64,000 nt of DNA from JBCCBV01 sp039033855. Its GTDB lineage: Bacteria; Planctomycetota; Phycisphaerae; Phycisphaerales; Phycisphaeraceae. Below are positions 1 to 7,998 of this stretch, in pieces (the stretch's first letter is position 1; each line of letters starts with the position of its first letter). Position numbers and translations under genes: made by a program. The DNA is taken from positions 1 to 64,000 of the forward strand of contig JBCCBV010000011.1 in assembly GCA_039033855.1 (NCBI GenBank), given 5' to 3'. The notes beneath the pieces were generated by a model that was given only the letters and a program-made list of their open reading frames with translations, had not been told where the DNA came from and ran no database searches.

Positions 1-456
1 CCGGTCAGCACCGCCGACGTCTCCACCTACTGGAGCCAGCCCCGCAGCCGACAGCTCGCCGGCGAACTCGACTTCATCATGACCCACATCTACGCCAAGT
101 GGAACAAGCAGACCCTCGACACCGCCATGCCCTGGACGCGCGCCCAGTACGCCGCCGGCGTCGCCACGCACCCGGACCACACGTTCGTGATCGGCGAGGC
201 CGGCTGGGCCACCACCAAGCACACCGGCGGCATCGAAGGCGTTCAGATCACCGGCGTCGCCAGCGAACCCAACCAGGTCCGCTTCCATCAAGCGTTCACC
301 CAGTGGGCGAACGCCGAGCGCATCCCCACGTTCTGGTTCCAAGCCTTCGACGAAAAGTGGAAGGGCGCCGACCACCCCAACGGCGTGGAAAAGCACTGGG
401 GCCTGTACTTCAGCGACCGCACGCCGAAGCAGGCGATCCGCCAAGCCCAGCCTTAA
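1..456 (+). CDS. GH17-like beta-1,3-glucanase, 3' end only
   Basis: The reading frame is open from the first base of the window, so the 5' part of the gene lies outside. The visible 151 residues carry the end of a TIM barrel resembling glycoside hydrolase family 17: a GEAGWA strand with the likely catalytic Glu, then FWFQAFDEKWK, then VEKHWGLYFSDRTPKQ just before the stop. Family 17 enzymes cut beta-1,3-glucans such as laminarin, which would suit a marine planctomycete. The protein ends without an extra domain. Signal peptide and N-terminal half cannot be judged. The family call rests on these C-terminal motifs only. Confidence 0.7.
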   Translation, partial: PVSTADVSTYWSQPRSRQLAGELDFIMTHIYAKWNKQTLDTAMPWTRAQYAAGVATHPDHTFVIGEAGWATTKHTGGIEGVQITGVASEPNQVRFHQAFTQWANAERIPTFWFQAFDEKWKGADHPNGVEKHWGLYFSDRTPKQAIRQAQP

Positions 457-493
457 CCTTACACAAACAGGCAGTCGTCTCTAAGCCGACGCC

Positions 494-1495
494 TCAGGGC
501 TGCGTGTCGTCGGGCGGGGCCGCCCATCGTTCGGACAGGTCGAAGCTCGCCACCACCGGCCGGTGATCCGAGCCGTCGGCGAACGCCCGGTCCTGCAGCA
601 CCTTGGCCGAGCCCTCGACAACCCGGGCCGCGAGCGCCGGGGAGGCCAGCACAAAGTCGAACACCGCTGGCGGGTACCGCCCGCGCCCGGGCAGGGTGAT
701 GCGCTCTTCGCGCGATAGCGCGTCGTGCAAGTCCACCAGCCCGTGCTCGGGGTGCGCTGCACGCAGGTGAGCCGTGGCCGGCCAGTCGCGCTCGTCGCCC
801 GGGCGTTTCTCGAAGTCGGAGTTGAAGTCTCCGAGCACCACCACGTACCCCGCGCCGTCGGCCATGAGATCGCGGGCCACCCGCCGAACCTCGCGGGCCT
901 CGGCGGTCCGCCAGCCCATCGAATAGCGGTCGTCGTCGTTCACCGTGCGGTTCGACTTCAGGTGGACGTTGAGCAGCTCCAACTTCTCGCCGTCGCTCAC
1001 CTCCAGCGTCACGTGCATCAGGTCCCGGGCGAAGCGGAACGACCGCTCGAAGCCCGGGTGCGTCAACGCGCGGTGCCGGTAGCTGGCGATCCGGTCGATG
1101 GGCAGCCGACTCACGACGCCCAACTGGATGCCCCGGTCCGAGTTGGTATACGACACCGCCACGTACGCGTACCCGGCGTCGGCCAGGTGCTGATCGACCA
1201 TCGCCTGGAGCAGTTCGGGCCGTTCGATCTCTTGGAAGGCGATCACGTCGGCGTCGGCGGCTTGAATGGCCCTTGCGATGTCGCGGATCGCCGCGGCGTT
1301 TTTCGGCCGGTCGCTGTCTTCGCTGTACGGGTCGTCGTAGGCGTCGAAGAAGTTCTGCACGTTGTAGGTCATCACCGTGACCCGCTCGGCCGACGCGCCG
1401 CAAGCCCAGGTCGTGCCCATCAGGGCCAAAGCCAACACGACCGCCAAGCCGCGCTTGGCTACACACAAAGACACCGTTCGACAATACTCGGGCAT
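494..1495 (-). CDS. Secreted endonuclease/exonuclease/phosphatase family protein
   Basis: A 333-residue protein with a hydrophobic N-terminal segment (about residues 15-32, ending in an Ala/Cys-rich stretch) that looks like a signal peptide or lipoprotein signal. The rest matches the EEP metallohydrolase fold: TYNVQNFFD near the start, FQEIERPE with the metal-binding Glu, VVLGDFNSDFE in the middle, and GSDHRPVVASF near the C terminus supplying the Asp-His pair. Members cleave phosphodiesters in nucleic acids, phospholipids or inositol phosphates; the substrate cannot be told from sequence. It lies 55 bp downstream of asnB on the same strand and may be the last gene of an aspS-asnB run. Confidence 0.8.
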   Translation of the reverse strand: MPEYCRTVSLCVAKRGLAVVLALALMGTTWACGASAERVTVMTYNVQNFFDAYDDPYSEDSDRPKNAAAIRDIARAIQAADADVIAFQEIERPELLQAMVDQHLADAGYAYVAVSYTNSDRGIQLGVVSRLPIDRIASYRHRALTHPGFERSFRFARDLMHVTLEVSDGEKLELLNVHLKSNRTVNDDDRYSMGWRTAEAREVRRVARDLMADGAGYVVVLGDFNSDFEKRPGDERDWPATAHLRAAHPEHGLVDLHDALSREERITLPGRGRYPPAVFDFVLASPALAARVVEGSAKVLQDRAFADGSDHRPVVASFDLSERWAAPPDDTQP

Positions 1496-1550
1496 GGGGT
1501 CTCTCTCAGGTAGAGGAAGGGGGTGCGCCGCGAACCAGACAGACCGCCGA

Positions 1551-3509
1551 TCAGGCCTCGAGCGCCGGGCCCGACGACGACAGGCCGGTTGAGTCTAGCT
1601 CCACCCCGAACATCCGCGCCCACTGGGCCAACTGACCCAGCGCAAACAACCGCGGCCCGTGGTCCACCGTCCCCAGCCGGTGCGCGGCCCACTTCCGGCC
1701 GATCGCCTCCGGGTCCAGGCCCAACCCTTCGAGCCGTGGCTCGCCGAGCAGGTCGGCCCACCGCTCGGCGTGCGACTCGCGCAGCCACGCCCCGATCGGC
1801 ACGCCGAACCCGCGCTTGCTCCGCTGCACGATGCCCAGCGGCAGCAGCTCCGCCGCCAGGGCCCGCAGCAGACCCTTGGGACGCCCGCCGGGCATGAGCA
1901 CCCGCGGCGGCAGGTGGCCGGCCAGGTCGCACACGGCCGTCCCCAGCAACGGGCACCGCACCTCGATCGGAACCGCCATCGACGCCCGGTCGACCTTCCG
2001 CAACACGTCGTGCGGCAAATAGTGCGTGAGGTCCCACCGCATGGCGGCAAACGCCGGGTCCGCCTCGTCCGGCCAGTCTTCCAGCACGGGGCCGTCGACG
2101 GACGCGTCGCCGAACAACCCCGGCGCGATGCGGCCCGCCTCTTCGGGAAAAAACAAGCTCATCAGCGAGCCGTACTGCGCGCCGGCTTCGCGGCCCGCCC
2201 GCGCAGCGCGCACCAGCCGGCCCAGCCGCTCGGCCGGGCGCGACTTCCAAGAAGAGCGGTCCGTCGGCGCCGGCGTGTGCGCCGCCCACCACCGCCAACG
2301 ATCCAGCAGCGTCATCGCCCGGTAGCGGTCGTACCCGCCGAACAACTCGTCGCCGCCATCCCCCGACAACGCCACAGTCATGTGGTCGGCGGCTTCGCGA
2401 CAAAGCCAATGTGTGGGCAGGAGCGAGCTGTCGGCCGTGGGCTCGCCGGTTTGACGCATGAGGTCGGTCAGGTCGTCCATCGCGCTGCGCGGGTCGGCCT
2501 CGAGCACCACGTGGTCCAGCCCGAGCGCCTTGGCCACCTGCACGGCGTGGTCGCTCTCGTCGAACCCCGGCGCCCGCACCGCCACGCTGACCGCCCGCAA
2601 CGGCCCGGCGCCCTGCGATTGCAACTCCCGCTGCGCCAGCGCCGCCACCACCGACGAGTCGAGCCCGCCCGAAAGAAAACACCCCAGCGGCACGTCGGCC
2701 TCCAGCCGCATCCGCACCGATTCGACCAGCACCTCGCGCAGCGCGTCCACCGCCCCCAGCGACGTGCTGTGACGACTCACCGGCGGGGGCCGCCAATACC
2801 GCCGCGCCTCCATCCGCCCGGCCTGATCCACCTCGACCCAGTGCGCGGCCGGCGGTTCTTGCACCCCCGAGAACAAGCTGCGCCCGGCCGTATGACCCAG
2901 GCACAGGTACCGCCGAAGCGCCTCGGGGTCGCACCCGGGCCGTTCGCCGGCGGGCAGGCCGGCCACCACCGCCGCGGGCGTCGAACCAAACACCAACTCC
3001 GACCCGCTCTGCCGATAGAACAACGGTTTCTTGCCGATGCGGTCTCGACAGAGCAAGAGCTTGCGCCGCTCGAAGTCGTAGATCGCGAACGCGAACATCC
3101 CGTGCAGGTGCTTGGGCAGCTGGTCACCCCATTGCCGGTAGCCCAGCAGCAGCACCTCGGTGTCTGAGTGGTCGGAGCTGAAGACGTGGCCCAGGCGTTC
3201 GAGCTGCTTGCGCAGCCGGCGGTGGTTGTAGACCTCGCCGTTGAACACCAGACGCAGGCCCGGGGCCGTGGCTTCTCCCCCGTCTTCGCGCTCGCCTTGG
3301 CCCGAGTGGACGCGGGCCAGGCTCATCGGCTGCTCGCCCGACAGCCGGTCGATGACCGCGAGCCGGCAGTGGGCCATGCCGCAACGGCCGTGCACCAAAA
3401 CCGACGAGCCGTCGCGCCCCCGGTTGGCGACCGATTCGCGCATCGCCGCGAGCCGGGCCGGGTCGATCGGCCGATCGTCGAAGCGCACGATGCCCGCGAT
3501 GCCGCACAT
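1551..3509 (-). CDS. asnB: Asparagine synthetase (glutamine-hydrolysing)
   Basis: The 652-residue protein begins MCGIAGIV, so Cys2 becomes the N-terminal nucleophile of the glutaminase (Ntn) domain after Met removal. VFNGEVYNH and the CRDRIGKKPLFY segment belong to that domain. Around residue 280 the synthetase domain carries the PP-loop motif SGGLDSS, and further on SGDGGDELFGGYDRY, typical of AsnB. It would make asparagine from aspartate, glutamine and ATP in the cytoplasm. Full length for the family. It sits 72 bp downstream of aspS in the same direction, so two genes dealing with aspartate/asparagine are neighbours. A role in glycan or peptide modification, as for some AsnB-like proteins, cannot be excluded. 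Confidence 0.92.
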   Translation of the reverse strand: MCGIAGIVRFDDRPIDPARLAAMRESVANRGRDGSSVLVHGRCGMAHCRLAVIDRLSGEQPMSLARVHSGQGEREDGGEATAPGLRLVFNGEVYNHRRLRKQLERLGHVFSSDHSDTEVLLLGYRQWGDQLPKHLHGMFAFAIYDFERRKLLLCRDRIGKKPLFYRQSGSELVFGSTPAAVVAGLPAGERPGCDPEALRRYLCLGHTAGRSLFSGVQEPPAAHWVEVDQAGRMEARRYWRPPPVSRHSTSLGAVDALREVLVESVRMRLEADVPLGCFLSGGLDSSVVAALAQRELQSQGAGPLRAVSVAVRAPGFDESDHAVQVAKALGLDHVVLEADPRSAMDDLTDLMRQTGEPTADSSLLPTHWLCREAADHMTVALSGDGGDELFGGYDRYRAMTLLDRWRWWAAHTPAPTDRSSWKSRPAERLGRLVRAARAGREAGAQYGSLMSLFFPEEAGRIAPGLFGDASVDGPVLEDWPDEADPAFAAMRWDLTHYLPHDVLRKVDRASMAVPIEVRCPLLGTAVCDLAGHLPPRVLMPGGRPKGLLRALAAELLPLGIVQRSKRGFGVPIGAWLRESHAERWADLLGEPRLEGLGLDPEAIGRKWAAHRLGTVDHGPRLFALGQLAQWARMFGVELDSTGLSSSGPALEA

Positions 3510-3581
3510 GAACAGGTCCGGGGCTGCGCGACCCGCGCCGCCCCCATGGGGATCGGGCCGAGCGGCCCGCAGAAGCCTCGA

Positions 3582-5408
3582 TCAGCCGGGCGCCGGGGCT
3601 CCGGCCGGTTCCGCCGCCGCGACCCGCAATCGCAGCTCGCGCAGCTGGTCGTCCGCCACGCCCGAAGGCGCCTCGGTCATCAGGTCGGCGCCGGTTTGCG
3701 TTTTGGGGAAGGCGATCACGTCGCGGATGTTCTCTGTGCCCACCAGGTGCATCACCAGGCGGTCGAGCCCGAACGCGATGCCCCCATGCGGCGGCGTGCC
3801 GTAGGAGAGCGCTTCGAGCAAGAAGCCGAAGTTCTCGGCCGACGCCTCGGCGTCCAAACCGAACAACTTCTCAAACACCATGGACTGAAGCCCCGAGTCG
3901 TGGATCCGGATGCTGCCACCGCCAAGCTCGCTGCCGTTGAGCACCAAGTCGTACGCCAGGCTCCGCACCGACGCGATCTGCGCCCGGTCGCCCGAGGCGA
4001 TTTTGTCGACGTCTTCCGGATGCGGCGCGGTAAACGGGTGGTGCAGCGCCTGCCATCGGCGGTTGGCTTCGTCCCATTCGACCAGCGGGAAATCAACCAC
4101 CCACACCCAGGCGTTTTCGCCCTCGGGGATCAGCCCCAGGTCGCCGGCCAGCTTCACCCGGAGTTCGCCCAGCACGCGCGACACCACGGCAGTACGTTCG
4201 GAAACGCCGAAGCACAGCAGGTCGCCGTCTTGGGCGCCGCAGGCCGCGATGACCTCTTGCTCGACCCCGGCCAGGAACTTGGCCACGCCCGACGCCAGCT
4301 TGCCGCCTTCGACCTTGGTCACCGGCAGGCCGCCGGCGCCGAACCCCTTGACCCATTCGGCTAGCGCATCGGTCTGCTTGCGGGTCATGGCCGCGCCGCC
4401 GGGCACGCAGATGGCTTTGACCGCGCCGCCCGCGTCGATCGCCGAGCGGAAGACCTTGAAGTCGGTCCGGCCGGCGATTTCCGTCAGGTCCACGTGCTCC
4501 ATGTCGAACCGCAGGTCCGGGCGGTCGCTGCCGAAGCGGTCCATGGCCTCTGCGTACGACATCCGCGGCACTTCGGGCACGTCGACGCCGGCCACCTCCT
4601 TCCAGAGCGTGCGGATCATCGCCTCGTTCATCGCGATGACGTCTTCCTGCCCCACGAAGCTCATCTCCAGGTCCACCTGGGTGAACTCGGCCTGGCGGTC
4701 GGCGCGCGGGTCTTCGTCCCGGAAACACCGGGCGATCTGCACGTATCGTTCGACGCCCCCGGCCATCAGCACCTGCTTGAACAGCTGCGGGCTCTGCGGC
4801 AACGCGTAAAACGCGCCCTCTTGCAGGCGAGACGGCACGAGGAAATCTCGTGCGCCTTCTGGCGTGCTCTTGCATAAAAACGGCGTCTCAACCTCCACAA
4901 ACCCGTGCTCGTCGAAGAAGTCGCGCATCACCTTGGTCACCCGGTGGCGGGTCCGCAGGATGTGCTGCATCCGCGGACGACGCAGGTCGACGTAGCGGTG
5001 CCTCAGGCGGATGTCCTCGCCGACTTTCTGCGCATCGTCCGGCGTGAACGGCGGGGTCTTGGCCTTGCCCAGCACCTCGGCCTCGACGGCGTCGATCTCC
5101 ACCTCGCCCGTCGGCAGCTTGGGGTTCGGGCCGCCTTCGCGCAGCACACACTTGCCGCGAATGCGTACCACGTCTTCGTGCCGGAGCTTCTGGGCGAGTT
5201 CGTGCGCGGCGCCGGCCTCGGGGTGGAACACGACCTGGGTCAGCCCCTCGCGGTCGCGCAGGTCGATAAACCGAACGCCGCCGTGGTCGCGGTAGTTGTT
5301 CACCCAGCCGGAGAGGACGATCTCCTGCCCGGCGTGTTCGGGGCGGATTTCGCCGCAATGGTGGCTGCGGAACGTCGTGGAAGCAGGGGGGCTGGCGGTG
5401 GGGCTCAT
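3582..5408 (-). CDS. aspS: Aspartyl-tRNA synthetase
   Basis: A 608-residue class II synthetase of bacterial type. The N-terminal OB fold (about residues 15-120) contains LSGWVNNYRDHGGVRFIDLR. Motif 2 is seen as CFRDEDPRADRQAEFTQVD, the bacterial GAD insertion follows in the middle third, and motif 3 is GGIAFGLDRLVMHL near the C terminus. It charges tRNA-Asp. Whether it also charges tRNA-Asn (the non-discriminating form) cannot be decided here; the neighbouring asnB provides free asparagine. The ATG at 5408 gives the normal N terminus. The gene is divergent from ribE, with 75 bp between the two start codons. Confidence 0.96.
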   Translation of the reverse strand: MSPTASPPASTTFRSHHCGEIRPEHAGQEIVLSGWVNNYRDHGGVRFIDLRDREGLTQVVFHPEAGAAHELAQKLRHEDVVRIRGKCVLREGGPNPKLPTGEVEIDAVEAEVLGKAKTPPFTPDDAQKVGEDIRLRHRYVDLRRPRMQHILRTRHRVTKVMRDFFDEHGFVEVETPFLCKSTPEGARDFLVPSRLQEGAFYALPQSPQLFKQVLMAGGVERYVQIARCFRDEDPRADRQAEFTQVDLEMSFVGQEDVIAMNEAMIRTLWKEVAGVDVPEVPRMSYAEAMDRFGSDRPDLRFDMEHVDLTEIAGRTDFKVFRSAIDAGGAVKAICVPGGAAMTRKQTDALAEWVKGFGAGGLPVTKVEGGKLASGVAKFLAGVEQEVIAACGAQDGDLLCFGVSERTAVVSRVLGELRVKLAGDLGLIPEGENAWVWVVDFPLVEWDEANRRWQALHHPFTAPHPEDVDKIASGDRAQIASVRSLAYDLVLNGSELGGGSIRIHDSGLQSMVFEKLFGLDAEASAENFGFLLEALSYGTPPHGGIAFGLDRLVMHLVGTENIRDVIAFPKTQTGADLMTEAPSGVADDQLRELRLRVAAAEPAGAPAPG

Positions 5409-5483
5409 GGGGTCGGGATCATATCAGCCCCCACGGAAAGGCCCGGCGTACCCGGCGTACCAGCGCAGAGCTATCGTGCCCGC

Positions 5484-6176
5484 ATGTACACCGGACTGAT
5501 TCAAGCGATGGGCACCGTCGCCTCGGCCGAACTTCGAGAGGGCAAACTCCGCCTGGTCATCGACCCGCAAGGTTGGGCGCCTGCGTTGGGCCGTGCGGTG
5601 CAGACCGGCGACTCCATCGCCATCGACGGCGCGTGCCTCACCGTGGTCGACCTGGGCGAAGGTTTGTGGGCGTTCGACGCCATCCCCGAAACGCTGAGCA
5701 AGACCACGCTCGGACAACTCAAGCCGGGCGACGCCGTGCACATCGAACCCTCCCTTTCCGCGGGCGAACCGATGGGCGGCCACTGGGTCCAGGGCCACGT
5801 CGATGGCGTCGGCGTGGTCACCCAACCCGCGACCCAGGACAACGGCTGGCGGCTCCGCCTAAGCGCCCCGACCGAGCTCGACGACTACCTGCTGCTGAAG
5901 GGCTCAATCACCATCGCGGGCGTCAGCCTGACCATCGCCGAGCGCGATGCGGACGGGCCCGGCCTTGGCGTGGCGCTGATCCCCGAAACCCTCGAGCGCA
6001 CCAAGCTCGGCGCGCTCCAACCCGGCGACGCGGTCAACCTCGAAGCCGATTTCATGGCCAAGGCCGTGGTCACCACCACCAAGCGCTATCTGAACGCCGG
6101 CCGCGCCGGCGCATCGACCGAGCAACCGGTCGGCGTTACGACGCAGACGCTGCGCGACGCCGGCTTCATGCGCTAG
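5484..6176 (+). CDS. ribE: Riboflavin synthase alpha chain
   Basis: A 230-residue protein starting MYTGLIQAMGTV, the typical N terminus of riboflavin synthase. Two lumazine-binding beta-barrel repeats are visible: the first with DSIAIDGACLTVVD and GGHWVQGHVDGVG, the second with LLLKGSITIAGVSLTI and LGVALIPETLERTKLG. It dismutates two 6,7-dimethyl-8-ribityllumazine molecules to riboflavin. The ATG was preferred because the frame upstream is non-homologous and antisense to aspS. No FMN riboswitch is recognisable in the short leader. The 3' end overlaps the end of the convergent rlmN gene by 11 bp. Confidence 0.95.
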   Translation: MYTGLIQAMGTVASAELREGKLRLVIDPQGWAPALGRAVQTGDSIAIDGACLTVVDLGEGLWAFDAIPETLSKTTLGQLKPGDAVHIEPSLSAGEPMGGHWVQGHVDGVGVVTQPATQDNGWRLRLSAPTELDDYLLLKGSITIAGVSLTIAERDADGPGLGVALIPETLERTKLGALQPGDAVNLEADFMAKAVVTTTKRYLNAGRAGASTEQPVGVTTQTLRDAGFMR

Positions 6177-7395
6177 CTTTACGGCTCTGCCGAGCCAACT
6201 GCCCGCACGCCGCGGCGATATCCCGACCCCGGCTGGCCCGAGTGTGGGCGCCGACGCCGGCCTTGCGCAGCTCGCGCTGGAACCGATCCACGTCTTCATC
6301 CGTCGGCCGAACGAACGGCAGGCCGGGCACCTCGTTGTAGCGGATCAGGTTCACGTGCCCGCGCAGCCGTTGGCAGACATCCGCAAGCTCGCGCGCGTGC
6401 TCGGCCCGGTCGTTGAGCCCGCCAAGCAGGATGTATTCGAGCGTCACCTCGCGCCCGGTTTTGGCGAAGTACGCCTGCCCCGCATCGATCAGCTCCTCCA
6501 CCGTGGTGAAGTCGGCCCAGGGGATGATCTGCTTGCGCACCTGGTCGTTCGGTGCATGCAGCGAGATCGCCAGCGTCACCGGCAGCCCCAGGTCGGCCAG
6601 CTTCCGCATGCCCGCGGGCACGCCCACGGTGCTCACGGTGATCCGCCGGGCCGACAGGTTCAGGCCCCACTCGGCGGTCATGGTTTCGAGCGCGCCCGAG
6701 ACCGCCTTGAAGTTCACCAGCGGCTCGCCCATGCCCATGAACACCACGTGCGTCAGCCCACCGCCGCCGTCTGGATTCTCGGTAAACCCGCCGTCGAGCC
6801 GGGCCAGCCGCCAGGCCTGCTCGACGATCTGCCCGCGCGTCAGGTTGCCGTCGAGCCCATCGAGACCCGACGCGCAGAACTTGCACCCCACCGGGCAGCC
6901 GACCTGGCTCGACACGCAGGCCGTGCGGCGCTTCCGGCCGGACTCCCGGCTGGTCGCGGGGATCAGCACGCTTTCGGTCCGACGATCGCCGGCGAACCCG
7001 GGCTGGATGCCGCCGAGCATCGGCAGGGCGGTCGGCGCCCCGACTGTCGAAACCGCTTCGTCGGGGGTCGGGTCCGCAACCTGTCCTGGACTAGGGGTGA
7101 CTGCGAGATTGGTCTTGCGGGGGGGCCAAGCGATCAGCAGTTTGCGGGTTGCGTCGCTGGCTCGAAGGCTCTGGACCTCGTCGCCCAAGAGCACCGTAAA
7201 CCGCTCGGCGAGCTTGCCCCGCGTCGCGGCCGGCAGGTCGGTCATCGCCGACCAGTCCGCCTCGCCCCGCTGATAGACCCAGCGCACCACCTGCTTTGCG
7301 CGGTAAGGCTCGACGCCCAACTCCGCCACGGCCGCGCAAACCCCGTCCGCAGACAAGCCGAGCAAGTGCGTGCGATGGGCGGTGTCTTCGGGCAT
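6166..7395 (-). CDS. rlmN: Dual-specificity 23S rRNA/tRNA adenine C2-methyltransferase
   Basis: A radical SAM methyltransferase of about 409 residues, acting on A2503 of 23S rRNA and A37 of some tRNAs. The cluster motif is CPVGCKFC (CxxxCxxC). The upstream Cys of TACVSSQVG and the late Cys of IAAACGQL match the two cysteines used in catalysis. MGMGEPL and ISLHAPND are family motifs. I chose the ATG giving MPEDTAHRTH; another Met lies 15 codons upstream. An oddity is roughly 50 Pro/Gly/Ala-rich residues between ATRKLLIAW and ESVLIP, where the E. coli protein has only a short loop. Divergent from the zincin gene. Confidence 0.93.
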   Translation of the reverse strand: MPEDTAHRTHLLGLSADGVCAAVAELGVEPYRAKQVVRWVYQRGEADWSAMTDLPAATRGKLAERFTVLLGDEVQSLRASDATRKLLIAWPPRKTNLAVTPSPGQVADPTPDEAVSTVGAPTALPMLGGIQPGFAGDRRTESVLIPATSRESGRKRRTACVSSQVGCPVGCKFCASGLDGLDGNLTRGQIVEQAWRLARLDGGFTENPDGGGGLTHVVFMGMGEPLVNFKAVSGALETMTAEWGLNLSARRITVSTVGVPAGMRKLADLGLPVTLAISLHAPNDQVRKQIIPWADFTTVEELIDAGQAYFAKTGREVTLEYILLGGLNDRAEHARELADVCQRLRGHVNLIRYNEVPGLPFVRPTDEDVDRFQRELRKAGVGAHTRASRGRDIAAACGQLARQSRKASA

Positions 7396-7476
7396 CAGTG
7401 CTGCGCTCCAAACCCGGCGCTCCGAACCAAGCGCCCGCACGGCCCGGCCGGGCGATCGTCGGCTAGGCTCGCTGGC

Positions 7477-7884
7477 ATGCTATCCACGCGGCTCCGGCAA
7501 CTGTTCGACGGACTCCTGGAGCAGGAACTCGCCGACCTCCCGCCGCAATACCTCGAACTCATGGAAGAGGTCCCCCTGATCGTCGAAGACGAGCCCGGGC
7601 CCCGCCTGCTCGAGGACATGGGCATGGGGCCCGACGACGACCTCTGCGGCCTGCACTGGGGCGTCCCGTTGACCGAACGCAGCGTTGAGGGCGTGCCCGA
7701 CGCCCCCGACCGCATGATGCTGTTCCGCGGCCCGATCATCCGCCTGGCCGACTTCTCGCTCAAGAACCCCAGCCCCGAAGACCACGCCGAGCTCCGCCGA
7801 CAGGTCCACATCACCCTGCTCCACGAGCTCGGCCACCACCTGGGTCTGGACGAAGACGACCTCGAAGCCTTGGGGTACGCCTGA
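7477..7884 (+). CDS. Small zincin-like metallopeptidase family protein
   Basis: A 135-residue cytoplasmic protein of the short zincin family (Pfam Zincin_1). The C-terminal third holds HELGHHLGLDEDDL, an HExxHxxGxxD zinc-binding and catalytic motif. The N-terminal half, with YLELMEEVPLIVED and a DLCGLHWGVPLTERS segment, matches the family layout, in which a beta hairpin precedes the zinc helix. Peptidase activity is not established for most members. The ATG at 7477 is the first Met after the divergent rlmN start and gives the usual family length. No partner gene is apparent. Confidence 0.85.
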   Translation: MLSTRLRQLFDGLLEQELADLPPQYLELMEEVPLIVEDEPGPRLLEDMGMGPDDDLCGLHWGVPLTERSVEGVPDAPDRMMLFRGPIIRLADFSLKNPSPEDHAELRRQVHITLLHELGHHLGLDEDDLEALGYA

Positions 7885-7998
7885 GGCCGTGCCCGACCCC
7901 GGATCGCACCCGTCCCAAGCCCGGCGGCCCGGTAAGCTGTTGCGGGGCCCAGCCTGCTCGGCCCCGACCCGGGCCATGCCGCCCTTGCACGAGGCTTC

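Noticed and set aside
1659..3167. Long plus-strand frame opposite asnB (and similar ones opposite purL, polA and the lyases)
   Set aside because: Arg/Pro/His-rich translation, typical of the antisense of GC-rich codons; the opposite strand encodes a well-conserved protein.
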